The notes beneath the pieces were generated by a model. The model made no database searches. It saw only the letters and a list, made by a program, of their open reading frames with translations, and was not told the DNA's origin. Positions 5,253 through 12,374 of a stretch of DNA of 12,374 bases are shown piece after piece (the first letter of the stretch is position 1; each line of letters begins with the position of its first letter). The position numbers and the translations under genes were made by a program. Origin of the DNA: Eubacterium sp. (GTDB lineage: Bacteria > Bacillota_A > Clostridia > Lachnospirales > Lachnospiraceae); the NCBI GenBank assembly GCA_017475785.1, contig JAFVEX010000118.1, forward strand, positions 1 through 12,374. The letters run 5' to 3'.

Positions 5253-6632
5253 TTACTGCCGGCGCCCGCTCTTATCCGGTATTCCGCAGATCGAACGGTA
5301 CTTGCTCACCGTCCTTCTGGAAATCTCCATTCCGAATTCTTTTAGCTTTTCCGCAATTGCCTGATCGCTGAGCGGCTTTGCCTTGTCTTCTGCAGCGACG
5401 ATCTCCTCCAGCTTCCGCAGAATTTGTTCCTGCGTAGAAGATTCCCCGCTGCTCTTCCCTCTCACCTCTGCCGTCAGGAAATAATTCAGGGGATAAATCC
5501 CCCAGCTGCACTGCAGATATTTGTTGCTGAGCGCTCTGCTGACCGTCGAGACATGGAGATCCAGCTCCTCCGCGAAGTCGGACAGCTGAAGCGGCTGCCG
5601 GTGTCCCGGTCCGTGCAGAAAGAACTCCAGCTGCTTCTCCACAAGAATGTGCGCCACACCTGACAGAGTGGACATCCTGTATCGGATGCTGTCCTGCAGT
5701 TCTCTTGTCTGCTTCAGTTTATCGCGCAGATAAGCCTTCGCCTCTTTATCGGAGGTGGTTTTCTCCATATTTTCATAGTAGGCATTGATCCGGAACGACG
5801 GATACTGCCGCTCATTGACCAGCACCTCAAACCGGTCATCGAATTTTACAACCACCACATCTGGTGTGATGTAGTGAAAGTGCTCCCTGTCGTTGAAGCT
5901 GTTCCCCGGCTTCGGGTTCAGTGAGCGGATCAGGCTGCAGCACACGCCGACACGTTCTGCGGACATTTTCATCTTCTTTGCGATGACGCTCAAATGATTT
6001 TTCGCGATCAGCGGCAGATACTCACGCGCGATGATCTCGGCGTCCCGCAAAATCTCAGGATCTTCATCCTGCCTGGCCAGCTGCAACGCCAGGCATTCCG
6101 GAAGATTGCGGGCTCCGATCCCTGCCGGCTCCAGCTTCTTCAGCTGGTTCAGCATCTCTTCAAATTCTTCTGGCGTCACCTGCAGAAACTCCGCAGTCGC
6201 TGCCGGATCATCTGTAAAATAGCCGTCCTGATCCAGTGCCTCGATCAGATAATCCAGAATGCGCTGCTGCCGGTCCGAAAACTGCCTGTGCATCACCTGC
6301 GACCTGATAAAATCTGCCAGACTCTCTCCCCGGTCACGGATATCCAGCAGATTTGCCTCCCGGTTATCCGGATCATCATCACTGCGGTAATACACGCTGT
6401 TCTGGCGGTCTGTGGTCTCCAGCCAGGCCAGCTTCCGTTCCAGATCTGCCTGCCGCGCCGCATCTCCCTCCTCATGGGACGAATACGCTTCCACCTCGAT
6501 TGTCGGATTTTCCAACGCCATATCATTGATATAGTGCTCCAGCTCCTGCGCGTTCATCTGCAGAATGTTCATTGTCTGAACCATCTGCTGCGTCAGAACC
6601 TGCTTTTGCGCAAGCGTCATCGAAATGTTCAT
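5253..6632 (-). CDS. rpoN: RNA polymerase sigma-54 factor RpoN
   Basis: 459 residues, normal for the family. I chose ATG at 6632, not the upstream TTG at 6650, because GGGAGG (6643-6648) sits ten bases before the ATG and overlaps the extension. Region I, the activator-responsive Gln/Leu-rich segment, is clear (LAQKQVLTQQMVQTMNILQ, 7-25). The core-binding domain contains LEPAGIGARNLPECLALQL. The helix-turn-helix for the -12 element is near 355-390 (LSDFAEELDLHVSTVSRALSNK). The RpoN box, which reads the -24 element, is SRRTVSKYR at 438-446. All functional parts are present, so it should be active. It directs polymerase to TGGCAC/TTGCA promoters and needs an AAA+ activator, and one is encoded immediately downstream. 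No convincing promoter of its own was found; it follows the tetR terminator closely. Confidence 0.96.
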   Translation of the reverse strand: MNISMTLAQKQVLTQQMVQTMNILQMNAQELEHYINDMALENPTIEVEAYSSHEEGDAARQADLERKLAWLETTDRQNSVYYRSDDDPDNREANLLDIRDRGESLADFIRSQVMHRQFSDRQQRILDYLIEALDQDGYFTDDPAATAEFLQVTPEEFEEMLNQLKKLEPAGIGARNLPECLALQLARQDEDPEILRDAEIIAREYLPLIAKNHLSVIAKKMKMSAERVGVCCSLIRSLNPKPGNSFNDREHFHYITPDVVVVKFDDRFEVLVNERQYPSFRINAYYENMEKTTSDKEAKAYLRDKLKQTRELQDSIRYRMSTLSGVAHILVEKQLEFFLHGPGHRQPLQLSDFAEELDLHVSTVSRALSNKYLQCSWGIYPLNYFLTAEVRGKSSGESSTQEQILRKLEEIVAAEDKAKPLSDQAIAEKLKEFGMEISRRTVSKYRSICGIPDKSGRRQ

Positions 6633-6662
6633 TTGGCAATTTCCTCCCAATGATATTTTACA

Positions 6663-6704
6663 GGAAAATACAAAACCCTGCTGTACATCTTGTAAAGCAG
6701 GGTT
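6663..6704 (-). terminator. Terminator of the tetR gene (possibly two-way)
   Basis: AACCCTGCT (6674-6682) pairs with AGCAGGGTT (6696-6704). On the minus strand it is followed by TTTTGTATTTT, just after the tetR stop at 6713; on the plus strand CAGGTTTTTT follows. It separates tetR from rpoN, so rpoN needs its own promoter or read-through. Confidence 0.75.
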
Positions 6705-6712
6705 CAGGTTTT

Positions 6713-7348
6713 TTAATTGTCTGTCACCGTCTGGCGCATTGCGTCCATCAGGCCGGCAGCCGTCACGCGTATCGCGTCCTCCATCATCTCTGAGAGGCTC
6801 TTGCCGGTGTCATCGAAGCACCACATCACCTCGACGCCGACCATCGTGGAGAGCAGCATGTCGGCGTAATACTCCGCGGGAACCGACTGATCCAGCACCT
6901 GCTGGCGCCTGCCGTCCTCCGCGATCTTCACCAGGCACTGGTACAACGCGCGGTCATGGGAGTAAATCTGGTAATCCGGGAAATTGAAGTAATTTGCGAT
7001 CATCGCTTTGATGATGCCCTTTCCGCGCTTCTCATACTCCTGGTAGCTGTACCGCACAAAATATGCCGCCATGTACAAAAAGCTCTTGCCGCTCACCATC
7101 TCAAACGCCTTCTCATAGATCTCGTCGGACTGCTCAAAGGTATAGAGAATGATCGACTCCTTTGACTCAAAGTGCGTGTAAAAGGTTCCCTTCGCGACCT
7201 TTGCCGCGTTCGTAATGTCCTCAATATTGACATTATTGAATCCCTTGTCATTAATCTCCCGCACCGCTGCCCGGTAGATCTTATCCTTTGTCTTGATCGC
7301 CTGAAGCTTGCGCTTCGTCAGCTTCTTCCCGCCTTCCGCATTACTCAT
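6713..7348 (-). CDS. TetR/AcrR-family transcriptional regulator
   Basis: 211 residues, typical of TetR. It starts at ATG 7348, with AAAGGCGG about eight bases upstream. The N-terminal DNA-binding domain is clear at residues about 18-65: REINDKGFNNVNIEDITNAA, then the recognition helix region VAKGTFYTHFESKESI. The C-terminal domain (about 75-211) is helical, would bind an effector and form the dimer, and is not recognisable to a named subfamily. It is divergently transcribed from the pyruvate:ferredoxin oxidoreductase gene across a 340-base gap holding repeated GTCAGT words and an inverted repeat over its own -10 element. It therefore probably represses itself and may control the oxidoreductase; that is inference. 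The effector is unknown. Confidence 0.93.
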   Translation of the reverse strand: MSNAEGGKKLTKRKLQAIKTKDKIYRAAVREINDKGFNNVNIEDITNAAKVAKGTFYTHFESKESIILYTFEQSDEIYEKAFEMVSGKSFLYMAAYFVRYSYQEYEKRGKGIIKAMIANYFNFPDYQIYSHDRALYQCLVKIAEDGRRQQVLDQSVPAEYYADMLLSTMVGVEVMWCFDDTGKSLSEMMEDAIRVTAAGLMDAMRQTVTDN

Positions 7349-7375
7349 GATTGATGCCGCCTTTCGCCCGAAAGT

Positions 7376-7401
7376 ATGTATAGTCCATGCAAATTATACA
7401 T
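7376..7401. promoter_or_regulatory. Inverted repeat ATGTATA-N12-TATACAT over the tetR start point
   Basis: Perfect 7-base arms (7376-7382 and 7395-7401) are separated by 12 bases. They cover the tetR -10 element and expected transcription start. The position suits an autoregulatory operator, but part of the symmetry may come from the TATAAT box itself. Confidence 0.45.
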
Positions 7402-7421
7402 GATAACTGACTCAGATTCAA
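7393..7421 (-). promoter_or_regulatory. Sigma-A promoter of tetR
   Basis: The minus strand reads TTGAAT (7416-7421), a 17-base spacer and a perfect TATAAT (7393-7398). The spacer contains GAGTCAGT, the same word repeated downstream of the PFOR promoter. The start point would be near 7386, inside the inverted repeat 7376-7401. Confidence 0.75.
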
Positions 7422-7520
7422 CCAAATTCTTTTTTCCTGCCCCCTCTTTTCTCATTTTGGTTAAATTGCACATTTCTGAATTACTGTTTTTGTTACCTTC
7501 GTAGAATTTCAGTTTTTTCA

Positions 7521-7549
7521 TTGACTTTTCGTCAACGACCCGATATAAT
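7521..7549 (+). promoter_or_regulatory. Sigma-A promoter of the PFOR gene
   Basis: TTGACT (7521-7526), a 17-base spacer and a perfect TATAAT (7544-7549) form a strong promoter. The -35 element is also the left arm of the palindrome TTGACTTTTCGTCAA (7521-7535). Transcription should start near 7556, leaving a leader of about 130 bases. Confidence 0.85.
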
Positions 7550-7558
7550 CTGAACATG

Positions 7559-7600
7559 AAGTCAGTGACTTGAAGTCAGTGTATCTAGGTCAGTAAGAAG
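7559..7600. repeat. Three tandem 14-base repeats (GTCAGT) downstream of the PFOR promoter
   Basis: GTCAGT recurs at 7561, 7575 and 7589, exactly 14 bases apart, in units starting ARGTCAGT. The first unit includes the 13-base palindrome AAGTCAGTGACTT (7559-7571). Related GTCAG words are at 7616 and, inverted, at 7406 in the tetR promoter. The array starts at about +3 of the PFOR transcript, a good place for a repressor. The adjacent TetR protein is the obvious candidate, but this is inference. Confidence 0.6.
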
Positions 7601-7688
7601 TTTCACTTATTTTGAGTCAGCTGTTTCGATCGTAAACAATTATATGAGCTGTTCCAAAAAAGCTGTATTCTAAGGAGGATGAATCAGT

Positions 7689-10600
7689 ATGGCTAAGAAA
7701 ATTGATATCATGGACGGCAATCAGGCTGCGGCGTATATATCATACGCATTTACAGAGGTAGCGGGCATATTCCCGATCACGCCTTCTTCCCCGATGGCTG
7801 AACACGTAGATGAGTGGGCGGCAAACGGCAAGAAGAACCTGTTTGGCCAGCCGGTCACGGTCGTTGAGATGCAGTCTGAAGGCGGCGCCGCGGGTACTGT
7901 TCACGGATCACTGCAGTCCGGCGCTCTGACGACTACCTACACAGCATCGCAGGGTCTTCTTCTGATGATTCCGAATATGTATAAGATCGCAGGCGAGATG
8001 CTCCCGGGCGTCTTCCATGTATCCGCGCGCACACTGTCCGCGCACGCGCTTTCAATCTTCGGCGATCACTCCGACGTCATGGCATGCCGCAACACCGGTT
8101 TCGCAATGCTGGCATCCTCTTCTCCGCAGGAAGTCATGGATCTGGGCGCCGTCGCGCACCTGACAGCAATCGACCAGAGCATGGCCATGATGCATTTCTT
8201 CGATGGATTCCGTACATCCCACGAGATCCAGAAGATCGAGACAATTGATTATGAAGATCTCCGTCCGCTGGTCAACATGGAATCTCTGCAGGCATTCCGC
8301 AGACATTCCCTGAACCCGGAGCATCCGTGCACACGCGGAACGACCGTAAACCCGGATATCTTCTTCCAGTGCCGCGAGGCCTGCAACACACGCGTCGACG
8401 CAATTCCGGACGCAGTCGCGCACTACATGGAGGAAGTCGGCAAGATCACAGGCCGTCCGCACAAGTTGTTTGACTACTACGGCGCTGAAGACGCTGAGAC
8501 CATCATCATCCTGATGGGTTCCGCGGCTGAGACGGCGACCGAGGCGATTGATTATCTGCTTGAGAAGGGCGAAAAGGTCGGCATGATCAACGTACATCTG
8601 TACCGTCCGTTCTCCGTGAAGCATTTCCTGGCAGCTGTTCCGGAAACTGTACAGCGCATCGCAGTGCTTGACCGCACAAAAGAGCCGGGCGCAATGGGCG
8701 AGCCGCTTTACCAGGATGTCTGTTCCGTATTTAAAGAGCTCAACAGCAGCATCCAGATCGTCGGCGGACGCTATGGCCTGTCCTCCAAGGATACGACGCC
8801 TGGACAGATTCTGGCAGTCTTTGAGAATCTCAAGGCAGACGAGCCGAAGAACAATTTCACCATCGGTATCGTAGACGATGTCACAAACACCTCCCTCCCG
8901 GTCGTTGAAGAGCCGAAGCTCTCCACCGAGGGACTGACCTCCGCGGTATTCTGGGGCATGGGCTCCGACGGAACCGTCGGCGCGAACAAGAACTCCATCA
9001 AGATCATCGGCCACGCGACGGATATGTACTGCCAGGCTTACTTCGTATATGACTCCAAGAAGTCAGGCGGACTGACCCAGTCCCACCTGCGTTTCGGTGT
9101 CAACCCGATCCGCTCGCCGTACCTTGTCACCGCGGCAGACTTTGTGGCATGTCACAATCCGTCCTATGTGAACCAGTATGACATGGTCGCCGGCCTGAAG
9201 GAAGGCGGCACATTCCTGCTGAACTGCCAGTGGCCGAAATCCGCGCTCGAGGACAAGCTTCCGGCTTCCATGAAGCGCACGCTGGCACAGAAAAAGGCAA
9301 AATTCTATATCATCAACGCGATTGATATCGCGCGCGGCCTCGGCCTCGGCAACCGCACAAACACCATCCTGCAGGCATCCTTCTTCAACCTGACCGGTGT
9401 CATTCCGATCGACCAGGCTGTCACAGAGATGAAAGACGCGATCTACAAGTCCTACTTCAAGAAAAAAGGACAGAAGGTCGTCGATATGAACAACGCTTCG
9501 ATCGACCACGGCATCAACGAGCTCATCGAAGTCGAGATCCCGGATTCCTGGGCTGACGCGGTTGACCCGGAGAAGGAAGAAAACGTTCCGGAGTTCATCA
9601 GCGAGATCGTCAATGTCATGAACCGCCAGGAAGGCAACAGCCTGACTGTCAGCCAGATGATGAAATACGGTCTGGAGGATGGTTCCTGGCCGGCAGGCAC
9701 CTCACAGTACGAGAAGCGCGGCGCAGCGGTAGATGTGCCGGAGTGGGACTGGACCGCCTGCATCCAGTGTAACCAGTGCGCGTTCGTCTGCCCGCACGCA
9801 GCGATCCGCCCGGTCCTTCTGGATGAAAACGAGAAAGCAAACGCGCCGGAAGGCTTTGTGACGACAACCGCAAAGGGCGCAGGCCTCGGCAAGTACGAAT
9901 TCCGCATGCAGGTATCTCCGTACGACTGCACAGGCTGCTCCTCCTGCGTAAATGTCTGCCCGATGGCCGCAAAGGGCGCTCTGAAGATGTCTCCTCTGGG
10001 CGACCAGCTCAAAGAGGCACCGAACTGGACATACGCGACAGAGGAAGTCACCGTCAAGCGCGACGCAGCAAACTCCAAGTCCGTCAAGAACTCTCAGTTC
10101 GCAAAGCCGTACTTCGAGTTCTCAGGCGCGTGCGCAGGCTGCGGCGAGACACCTTACATCAAGCTTGTGACACAGCTTTTTGGTGACCGCATGTACGTCG
10201 CAAACGCGTCCGGGTGCTCTTCCGCTTACGGCGGCTCCACACCGTCTTCTCCGTACACCACGGACAAGAACGGCCACGGACCTGCATGGGCAATGTCACT
10301 CTTTGAGGACAACGCGGAATACTCCTATGGATTCCTGATCGGACAGGAAGCAATCCGCAAGCAGCTTGTGAACGCGGCGGCGAGCCTCATCACAAAGGGC
10401 ATCGCAGTTGACGCGGCAACCGCTTACCTTGAGAAGGGCAACATCTTTGATAAATCCGTCGAAGTTTCTCACGGACTGCTCTCCGCGCTCGCGCACGAGG
10501 ACTGCGAAGAAGCTGAATTCATCCGCAAAAACAGCGAATACCTGACGAAGAAGTCCGTATGGGCATTCGGCGGCGACGGATGGGCATATGACATCGGTTA

Positions 10601-11198
10601 CGGCGGACTGGATCATGTCCTTGCCTCCGGCAAGAACATCAACATCCTCGTGCTGGATACTGAGGTTTACTCCAACACCGGCGGACAGGCTTCCAAGTCG
10701 ACCCAGACAGGCGCGATCGCGAAGTTCTCCGCAGGCGGAAAGACCACCCGTAAGAAAGACCTTGGCATGATGGCAATGAGCTACGGATACGTTTACGTCG
10801 CGCAGGTAGCAATGGGCGCAGACCAGTTCCAGACACTCAAGGCAATCCGCGAAGCAGAAGCTTACGACGGACCGTCCCTGATCATCTGCTACTGCCCGTG
10901 CATCGAGCACGGCATGAAGTGCGGCATGGGACTCTCCCAGCAGGCAGAAAAGGATGCCGTACAGTCCGGTTACTGGCAGCTGTACCGCTACAATCCGGAT
11001 CTTGCGGACGAAGGGCAGAACCCGTTCCAGCTTGACTACACGAAGGAGCCAAACGGCAACTTCCAGACCTTCATCAAGGGCCAGAACCGCTACGCATCCC
11101 TGCAGCTCTCCTTCCCGGAGAAGGCCGAGGCGCTGTACTCCAAGGCTGAGCAGGACGCGCACGACAGACTGGAGCGCTACAAAGGACTTGCGCACTGA
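7689..11198 (+). CDS. nifJ: Pyruvate:ferredoxin (flavodoxin) oxidoreductase, single-chain
   Basis: 1169 residues, full length. It starts at ATG 7689, with AAGGAGG ten bases upstream. It oxidises pyruvate plus CoA to acetyl-CoA and CO2 and passes electrons to ferredoxin in the cytosol. Residues known from the Desulfovibrio africanus enzyme are at the same numbers: Thr31 (PITPSSP), Glu64 (EMQSEGG), Arg114 (SARTLSAH) and Asn996 (YSNTGGQ). The ferredoxin-like domain has two 4Fe-4S motifs, CIQCNQCAFVCP (Cys691/694/697/701) and CTGCSSCVNVCP (Cys747/750/753/757). The third cluster uses Cys815 and Cys818 (CAGCGE) plus a later Cys, probably in CYCPC (1067-1071). The thiamine-diphosphate motif is GDGWAYD (962-968) through NTGG. 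Nothing is missing. It has a strong promoter and is divergent from tetR. Confidence 0.97.
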   Translation: MAKKIDIMDGNQAAAYISYAFTEVAGIFPITPSSPMAEHVDEWAANGKKNLFGQPVTVVEMQSEGGAAGTVHGSLQSGALTTTYTASQGLLLMIPNMYKIAGEMLPGVFHVSARTLSAHALSIFGDHSDVMACRNTGFAMLASSSPQEVMDLGAVAHLTAIDQSMAMMHFFDGFRTSHEIQKIETIDYEDLRPLVNMESLQAFRRHSLNPEHPCTRGTTVNPDIFFQCREACNTRVDAIPDAVAHYMEEVGKITGRPHKLFDYYGAEDAETIIILMGSAAETATEAIDYLLEKGEKVGMINVHLYRPFSVKHFLAAVPETVQRIAVLDRTKEPGAMGEPLYQDVCSVFKELNSSIQIVGGRYGLSSKDTTPGQILAVFENLKADEPKNNFTIGIVDDVTNTSLPVVEEPKLSTEGLTSAVFWGMGSDGTVGANKNSIKIIGHATDMYCQAYFVYDSKKSGGLTQSHLRFGVNPIRSPYLVTAADFVACHNPSYVNQYDMVAGLKEGGTFLLNCQWPKSALEDKLPASMKRTLAQKKAKFYIINAIDIARGLGLGNRTNTILQASFFNLTGVIPIDQAVTEMKDAIYKSYFKKKGQKVVDMNNASIDHGINELIEVEIPDSWADAVDPEKEENVPEFISEIVNVMNRQEGNSLTVSQMMKYGLEDGSWPAGTSQYEKRGAAVDVPEWDWTACIQCNQCAFVCPHAAIRPVLLDENEKANAPEGFVTTTAKGAGLGKYEFRMQVSPYDCTGCSSCVNVCPMAAKGALKMSPLGDQLKEAPNWTYATEEVTVKRDAANSKSVKNSQFAKPYFEFSGACAGCGETPYIKLVTQLFGDRMYVANASGCSSAYGGSTPSSPYTTDKNGHGPAWAMSLFEDNAEYSYGFLIGQEAIRKQLVNAAASLITKGIAVDAATAYLEKGNIFDKSVEVSHGLLSALAHEDCEEAEFIRKNSEYLTKKSVWAFGGDGWAYDIGYGGLDHVLASGKNINILVLDTEVYSNTGGQASKSTQTGAIAKFSAGGKTTRKKDLGMMAMSYGYVYVAQVAMGADQFQTLKAIREAEAYDGPSLIICYCPCIEHGMKCGMGLSQQAEKDAVQSGYWQLYRYNPDLADEGQNPFQLDYTKEPNGNFQTFIKGQNRYASLQLSFPEKAEALYSKAEQDAHDRLERYKGLAH

Positions 11199-11248
11199 TC
11201 TGCATTACAGTCTTAAAAAACCAACAAGCTCATATTTATCTCCATAAG

Positions 11249-11290
11249 AAAGAGGAGGGGCGGTGTAAACCGTCTCTCCTCTTTCGTTAA
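11249..11290 (+). terminator. Rho-independent terminator of the PFOR gene
   Basis: AAAGAGGAG (11249-11257) pairs with CTCCTCTTT (11276-11284), and the stem continues inward through GGGCGGT/ACCGTCT to a short loop, about 16 bp in all with wobble pairs. TTTCGTTAA follows on the plus strand. It lies about 50 bases after the stop and may also stop transcription arriving from the minus-strand gene beyond it. Confidence 0.75.
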
Positions 11291-11334
11291 ATCACAAAAA
11301 GATTATTGGGGACCTCTTATATGATTTGACAGGG

Positions 11335-12255
11335 TTACTCCTGCATGAAGCTGGAGTTCCGCAGGTACGGATCTTCGATGTGCTGCATCAGGTCCGAGCA
11401 GATGTCGATGAGAAAGTCTGTCTGGCGCTCTGTGAGACCCTGACGGCGCAGTTCAGCTCCGACAAGGATGCAGATGGCTTCTATCGTCTCCGCCGCTTCA
11501 CGGCCATTCTGGCGCGCGAGACACTCCGTTTTTTCGGCTGCTCTCGCAAGCTTTGGCAGCTGACGCGCGCTCCTGTAGATCCATTTGTAGTATGGGGCGT
11601 ACGCGCGGTTCAGAAGATGCAGCATGGACAGAGCCGCCTTGATAAATTCCACCTTCGCCAGCTCTGCCGCGAGATACTCTCCTCGCTGCATACATCTGCT
11701 GTAATTGTACTGCCCGGCCTGCGCCATTGTGGCAGCCCGCGCGGCTATTTTTTTGATCCGGATATCCTCCGGGTAAAAGGCCAGCAGCTTCTGCCTGACA
11801 GCAGAAAAGATGCCAAGTGGATCATGGAATACCTCCCCGTTTACAGCAGTTGCCAGAAAAGCCTCCGGGACGCGCCGCCACTGGCTTAACGTCTCCGGTC
11901 CCCGCGGACATCCTGTATATTTCCGGTACCAGTCAGCCGTGCAGAGCACGCCGTCCCGTCCTGCGGCCGTCTCACTGCTCTTCCGTCTGGGATAGCCGCC
12001 GACTGCATCCGGCAGGCTGTCATAGACTGCCTGCACTTCCGCCCCAAACGCCTGATAATCCTCCTCTTCAAGCCAGATGCAAAAAGCCGCGCCCCAGTCA
12101 TGGTCGCGGGATATCTCATCATCATATCCGAAGCACTCGGAGCCCTCGCCGGCCAGACCGACCGCCATGCGCAAAAACAAATCAGGGAAGGCATGCGCCA
12201 GCGCATCCCTTCCCGCCTCTTCATAGTATCTCTTTGCAAGTTCCAGACCGTTCAT
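11335..12255 (-). CDS. DUF4037 domain protein (probable nucleotidyltransferase-like fold)
   Basis: 306 residues. It starts at ATG 12255, with GGAGG six bases upstream. The N-terminal block FGYDDEISRDHDWG (42-55), followed by FCIWL, is the signature I associate with DUF4037. The Gly plus spaced acidic pairs resemble the metal-binding core of the nucleotidyltransferase superfamily, but catalysis is unproven. The remainder is helical, with a Cys/Tyr-rich middle and no membrane segment or signal peptide. Its role is unknown. It is convergent with the PFOR gene and shares no obvious operon with other genes here. It is probably accessory or housekeeping rather than part of the left-hand pathway. 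Confidence 0.8.
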   Translation of the reverse strand: MNGLELAKRYYEEAGRDALAHAFPDLFLRMAVGLAGEGSECFGYDDEISRDHDWGAAFCIWLEEEDYQAFGAEVQAVYDSLPDAVGGYPRRKSSETAAGRDGVLCTADWYRKYTGCPRGPETLSQWRRVPEAFLATAVNGEVFHDPLGIFSAVRQKLLAFYPEDIRIKKIAARAATMAQAGQYNYSRCMQRGEYLAAELAKVEFIKAALSMLHLLNRAYAPYYKWIYRSARQLPKLARAAEKTECLARQNGREAAETIEAICILVGAELRRQGLTERQTDFLIDICSDLMQHIEDPYLRNSSFMQE

Positions 12256-12374
12256 GTCTGTCCTCCATTCTGTTTAACAGGGGCCGGTCGCGTGCCGGAA
12301 TCTTCTTCCGGACATCCGCAATGCCGGTCCTTAGCGATTGGCTCTCCTCGAGAGACAGAGCTTAGTACCGCTGC
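12256..12374. other. Upstream region of the DUF4037 gene, cut by window edge
   Basis: It contains the DUF4037 ribosome binding site, a CCGGAA/TTCCGG hairpin with a five-base loop (12295-12311) and a short CTCTC/GAGAG inverted repeat near 12341-12353. I see no clear promoter. A 46-codon minus-strand frame ending at 12221 crosses the region but has no good start. Confidence 0.5.

Larger units (their letters stand above)
7349..7688. other. 340-base divergent control region between tetR and PFOR genes
   Basis: It holds back-to-back sigma-A promoters (tetR at 7393-7421, PFOR at 7521-7549), an inverted repeat at 7376-7401, three tandem 14-base repeats at 7559-7600 and AGCTGT words at 7619, 7647 and 7661. 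The centre (7422-7520) is AT-rich with no named feature. A 70-codon minus-strand frame crosses it but has no ribosome binding site and overlaps both promoters. Confidence 0.8.

Noticed and set aside
5994..6653. 219-codon plus-strand open frame
   Set aside because: It is antisense to the 5' part of rpoN with a Leu/Arg/Gln-rich low-complexity peptide and no ribosome binding site.
7345..7557. 70-codon minus-strand open frame upstream of tetR
   Set aside because: It overlaps both divergent promoters and the tetR start, and has no ribosome binding site.
7556..7573. Five-codon ATG-to-TGA frame at the start of the PFOR leader
   Set aside because: There is no ribosome binding site and it would begin at the transcription start; it arises from the GTCAGT repeat.
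8052..9014. 320-codon minus-strand open frame
   Set aside because: It is antisense to the PFOR gene and overlaps its pyruvate-binding domain; no recognisable motif.
10296..11195. 299-codon minus-strand open frame
   Set aside because: It is antisense to the thiamine-diphosphate domain of PFOR; a by-product of biased codon use.
12221..12361. 46-codon minus-strand frame running into the DUF4037 start
   Set aside because: It opens right after a stop near the window edge, has no usable start except a late ATG, and overlaps DUF4037; too little to call a gene.
1..12374. tRNA, rRNA, CRISPR arrays or complete insertion sequences
   Set aside because: I saw no cloverleaf with CCA-type end, no rRNA core sequence, no regular repeat-spacer array and no transposase motif anywhere in the window.

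Overview
The window looks like the chromosome of an anaerobic, low-to-middle GC Firmicute, most likely a gut Lachnospiraceae or other Clostridia. The reasons are strong AAGGAGG-type ribosome binding sites, TTGACA/TATAAT promoters with 17-base spacers, a single-chain pyruvate:ferredoxin oxidoreductase, an oxygen-labile glycyl radical enzyme, and a DUF4037 protein of a kind I associate with that group. The genus cannot be fixed from what is here.

Layout, left to right. Positions 1-1103 (minus strand) hold the first 367 residues of a glycyl radical enzyme (GRE) that runs off the left edge. A 721-base gap (1104-1824) follows. It holds a near-consensus sigma-54 promoter for the GRE, a cluster of four GTGCAAAA half-sites that looks like an enhancer for a sigma-54 activator, a dense palindromic repeat, and a GNRA-capped terminator for the next gene. 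Positions 1825-3096 (minus) encode an octopine/nopaline-dehydrogenase-family oxidoreductase with its own sigma-A promoter. Positions 3458-5218 and 5253-6632 (both minus, probably one operon) encode a PAS-AAA+-HTH sigma-54 activator and sigma-54 itself (RpoN). Positions 6713-7348 (minus) encode a TetR-family regulator, divergent from a complete 1169-residue pyruvate:ferredoxin oxidoreductase at 7689-11198 (plus). The shared tetR/PFOR promoter region has good promoters both ways and a set of tandem 14-base repeats. Positions 11335-12255 (minus) encode a DUF4037 protein.

The most interesting unit is the left half (1-6632). The sigma factor, its activator, a matching sigma-54 promoter, a probable activator-binding array and the target GRE lie together, so the locus looks like a self-contained sigma-54 switch for one anaerobic pathway. 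The GRE resembles the dehydratase/lyase branch of the family, but two pocket positions that are histidine in glycerol dehydratase are Trp and Ser here, so its substrate is not obvious. The neighbouring opine-dehydrogenase-like enzyme and the RocR-like look of the activator suggest an amino-acid-derived or N-substituted amino acid substrate; this is inference. The GRE active-site Cys, glycyl-radical loop and activating enzyme would lie beyond the left edge.

The right half is more ordinary central metabolism, with a probable TetR-controlled pyruvate oxidation step that could take pyruvate or acetyl units from the left-hand pathway, though nothing in the sequence proves the link.
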